Below are positions 62,818-64,000 of a stretch of 64,000 nucleotides of DNA, in pieces (positions within the stretch are counted from its first letter, which is position 1; each line of letters starts with the position of its first letter). The notes beneath the pieces were generated by a model. That model worked only from the letters and a program-made list of their open reading frames with translations, ran no database searches and was not told the DNA's origin. Source of the DNA: Acidobacteriota bacterium (GTDB lineage: Bacteria > Acidobacteriota > Aminicenantia > Aminicenantales > Saccharicenantaceae); the NCBI GenBank assembly GCA_022711665.1, contig JAKLEN010000001.1, forward strand, positions 1 through 64,000. The letters run 5' to 3'. Made by a program: the position numbers and the translations under genes.

Positions 62818-64000
62818 GCGACTTCCCCTTCGGTCGAGGATTCCCCTTCGGGCGGCGCGAGGCGCTCGTTCTTGTGGAGCAGGTAATACAGGACGGGCAG
62901 GAGAAGGAGCGACAGGACGAGGGCGAAGAGCAGCCCGAAGCAGATGGCCGAGCCCAGCGGCCCCCACAGGGACGAGCCGCCCAGGATCATGGGCACGACG
63001 CCGACCGCGGCGGCCATGGCCGTCAGGAAGATCGGCCGCATCCGGCGCTTGCCGGCGGCGATGGCCGCCTCCTCCGGGCTGCAGCCCTGCTCCCGCCGGA
63101 GCTCGTCGGCGTATTGGACGTAGATGATGCCGTTGCGGACGACGATGCCGAACAGGGCGATGATGCCGATGAAGGCCGTCAGGCTGAAGGGGTAGCCCGT
63201 GATCAGGATGCCGAGAGCGGCCCCGAAAATGGTCAGCGGCATCATGATCATGATCAGGAGCGATTTCTTGAGGCTCCTGAACTCGAACATCAGGATAAGG
63301 AAGATCAGGAGGATGGTGATGCCCAGGGAATAATAAAAGGGCGTGAAGAACTCCACGCTGGAGGAGAGCTCCCCGCCGTAATCGATCCGGACGCCCTTGG
63401 GGAGCTCCAGCCCGTCGATGAGCGGCTTGACCTTCTTCATGACCTGGGAGGCATAGACGCCCCTCTTGACCTCGGCCATCACGGTCAGGGTCCGCACGCC
63501 GTTGCGGCGGACGATGTCGCCCTCGGTCCAGGCCGGGCGGAGATCGGCCAACTGGCGGAGGGGAACGGAGGAGCCGAGAAGCGGGGAGGTGACGTAGAGG
63601 TTCTCGAGATCGGCCGGCCCGGGCTGGTCCGGGCCCTCGAACTTCAGCCTGACCTGCAGCGGGTAATCGCCCTCCCAGACGGTGCCCGCCGGGAAGCCCT
63701 TGGTCCCGGTCATCAGGGACAAGCTGAGCATGACGCCGGGATAGCCCAGCCGGTTGGCCTCGTCCTTGCGCACGTCGACGTCGACGCCCTGGACGGGCTG
63801 CCTGAAGTCGGTCCGGACCTGCGACACGCCTTTCTCCCCGCGCAAGATGTCCTGGACCCTGGCCGAGGTCCGCTTCAGGTCCGGGATGTCGTCCCCGGAG
63901 ATGCGGACCTCGATCGGCTCGGTGAACTTGACCATCTCCAGCTGCTTCCACCTGACCTCGGCCCCGGGATAGCGGCCGGCGAACGTCCGGCTGTATTCGT
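62814..64000 (-). CDS. RND efflux permease, C-terminal part (truncated at the window edge)
   Basis: The C-terminal ~395 residues of an AcrB/HAE-1-type inner-membrane pump; the frame is open to the window edge at 64000, so the 5' end lies outside. Visible are the second periplasmic porter region (EPIEVRISGDDIPDLKRT) and the C-terminal transmembrane domain with LTAFIGIIALFGIVVRNGII, typical of RND helix 10 or 11, and RRMRPIFLTAMAAAVG. The absence of the characteristic catalytic Asp pair reflects the missing N-terminal half. It works with the coupled TolC protein; the adaptor gene is probably further upstream, beyond the edge. Confidence 0.93.
   Translation of the reverse strand, partial: EYSRTFAGRYPGAEVRWKQLEMVKFTEPIEVRISGDDIPDLKRTSARVQDILRGEKGVSQVRTDFRQPVQGVDVDVRKDEANRLGYPGVMLSLSLMTGTKGFPAGTVWEGDYPLQVRLKFEGPDQPGPADLENLYVTSPLLGSSVPLRQLADLRPAWTEGDIVRRNGVRTLTVMAEVKRGVYASQVMKKVKPLIDGLELPKGVRIDYGGELSSSVEFFTPFYYSLGITILLIFLILMFEFRSLKKSLLIMIMMPLTIFGAALGILITGYPFSLTAFIGIIALFGIVVRNGIIYVQYADELRREQGCSPEEAAIAAGKRRMRPIFLTAMAAAVGVVPMILGGSSLWGPLGSAICFGLLFALVLSLLLLPVLYYLLHKNERLAPPEGESSTEGEVA

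Overview
The window is a GC-rich stretch (roughly two thirds G+C by eye) of a Gram-negative-type bacterial chromosome. The envelope genes (FadL-like porin, TolC, RND pump, lipoproteins, PBP1C with an alpha-2-macroglobulin) show two membranes. The mix of Tat-exported Gfo/Idh/MocA oxidoreductases, DUF1080 and ThuA proteins, a 6-bladed beta-propeller protein, a GAF-like/PEP-synthase-like protein and a serine-palmitoyltransferase-like enzyme is what I would expect from Candidatus Aminicenantes or a relative near Acidobacteriota. That assignment is inference from gene content only.

Layout. 0-2.4 kb: the AT-rich tail of a foreign-looking gene, then a sugar oxidoreductase and a sugar isomerase. 2.4-12.6 kb (minus): an unknown membrane protein, then alpha-2-macroglobulin and PBP1C. 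12.7-16 kb: argR-argG-argH with tandem ARG boxes. 16-20.5 kb: a tightly coupled trio of Tat-exported oxidoreductase, seven-haem cytochrome c and small membrane protein. 20.6-29.8 kb: beta-propeller protein, glutamate dehydrogenase, GAF-like/PPDK-N protein, then apbE, a discoidin-like protein and an Agl23-like membrane protein. 30.5-33.8 kb (minus): Gfo/Idh/MocA, DUF1080 and ThuA operon. 33.9-39.7 kb: FadL-like porin, DDAH-like enzyme, SPT-like enzyme, and a sigma/anti-sigma/secretin-N trio. 39.8-44.8 kb (minus): rpsP-khpA-rimM-trmD-rplS-rnhB plus a TPR gene. 44.9-47.4 kb: an inserted glutamine-amidotransferase-like gene, a structured noncoding element and ffh. 47.5-50.8 kb: accB-accC, a PA-IL-like protein and an inositol-monophosphatase-like gene. 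51-53.7 kb: MacA-like adaptor, ABC ATPase and Yip1-like protein. 53.7-60.4 kb: DUF4388-like protein, miaA, hflX, a TPR/SLH lipoprotein, a CDP-alcohol phosphatidyltransferase and an M20 peptidase. 60.4-64 kb (minus): HDAC-like protein, TolC and a truncated RND permease.

Three biological themes stand out. First, oxidative handling of sugars: three Gfo/Idh/MocA enzymes, DUF1080, ThuA and a xylose-isomerase-like protein fit a 3-keto-glycoside route, and one of the oxidoreductases is coupled to a multihaem cytochrome. Second, envelope assembly and export. Third, a conserved translation/SRP block whose usual ffh-rpsP junction has been opened by an insertion.

Outside the genes, the window holds several recognisable sigma70-type promoters. 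A subset place the -10 box only 6-8 nt before the start codon, which suggests leaderless transcripts. Two multi-hairpin elements (6855-7033 and 45736-46006) and a 76-bp inverted repeat (50858-50933) are not explained by known features. I saw no rRNA, tRNA or CRISPR array.
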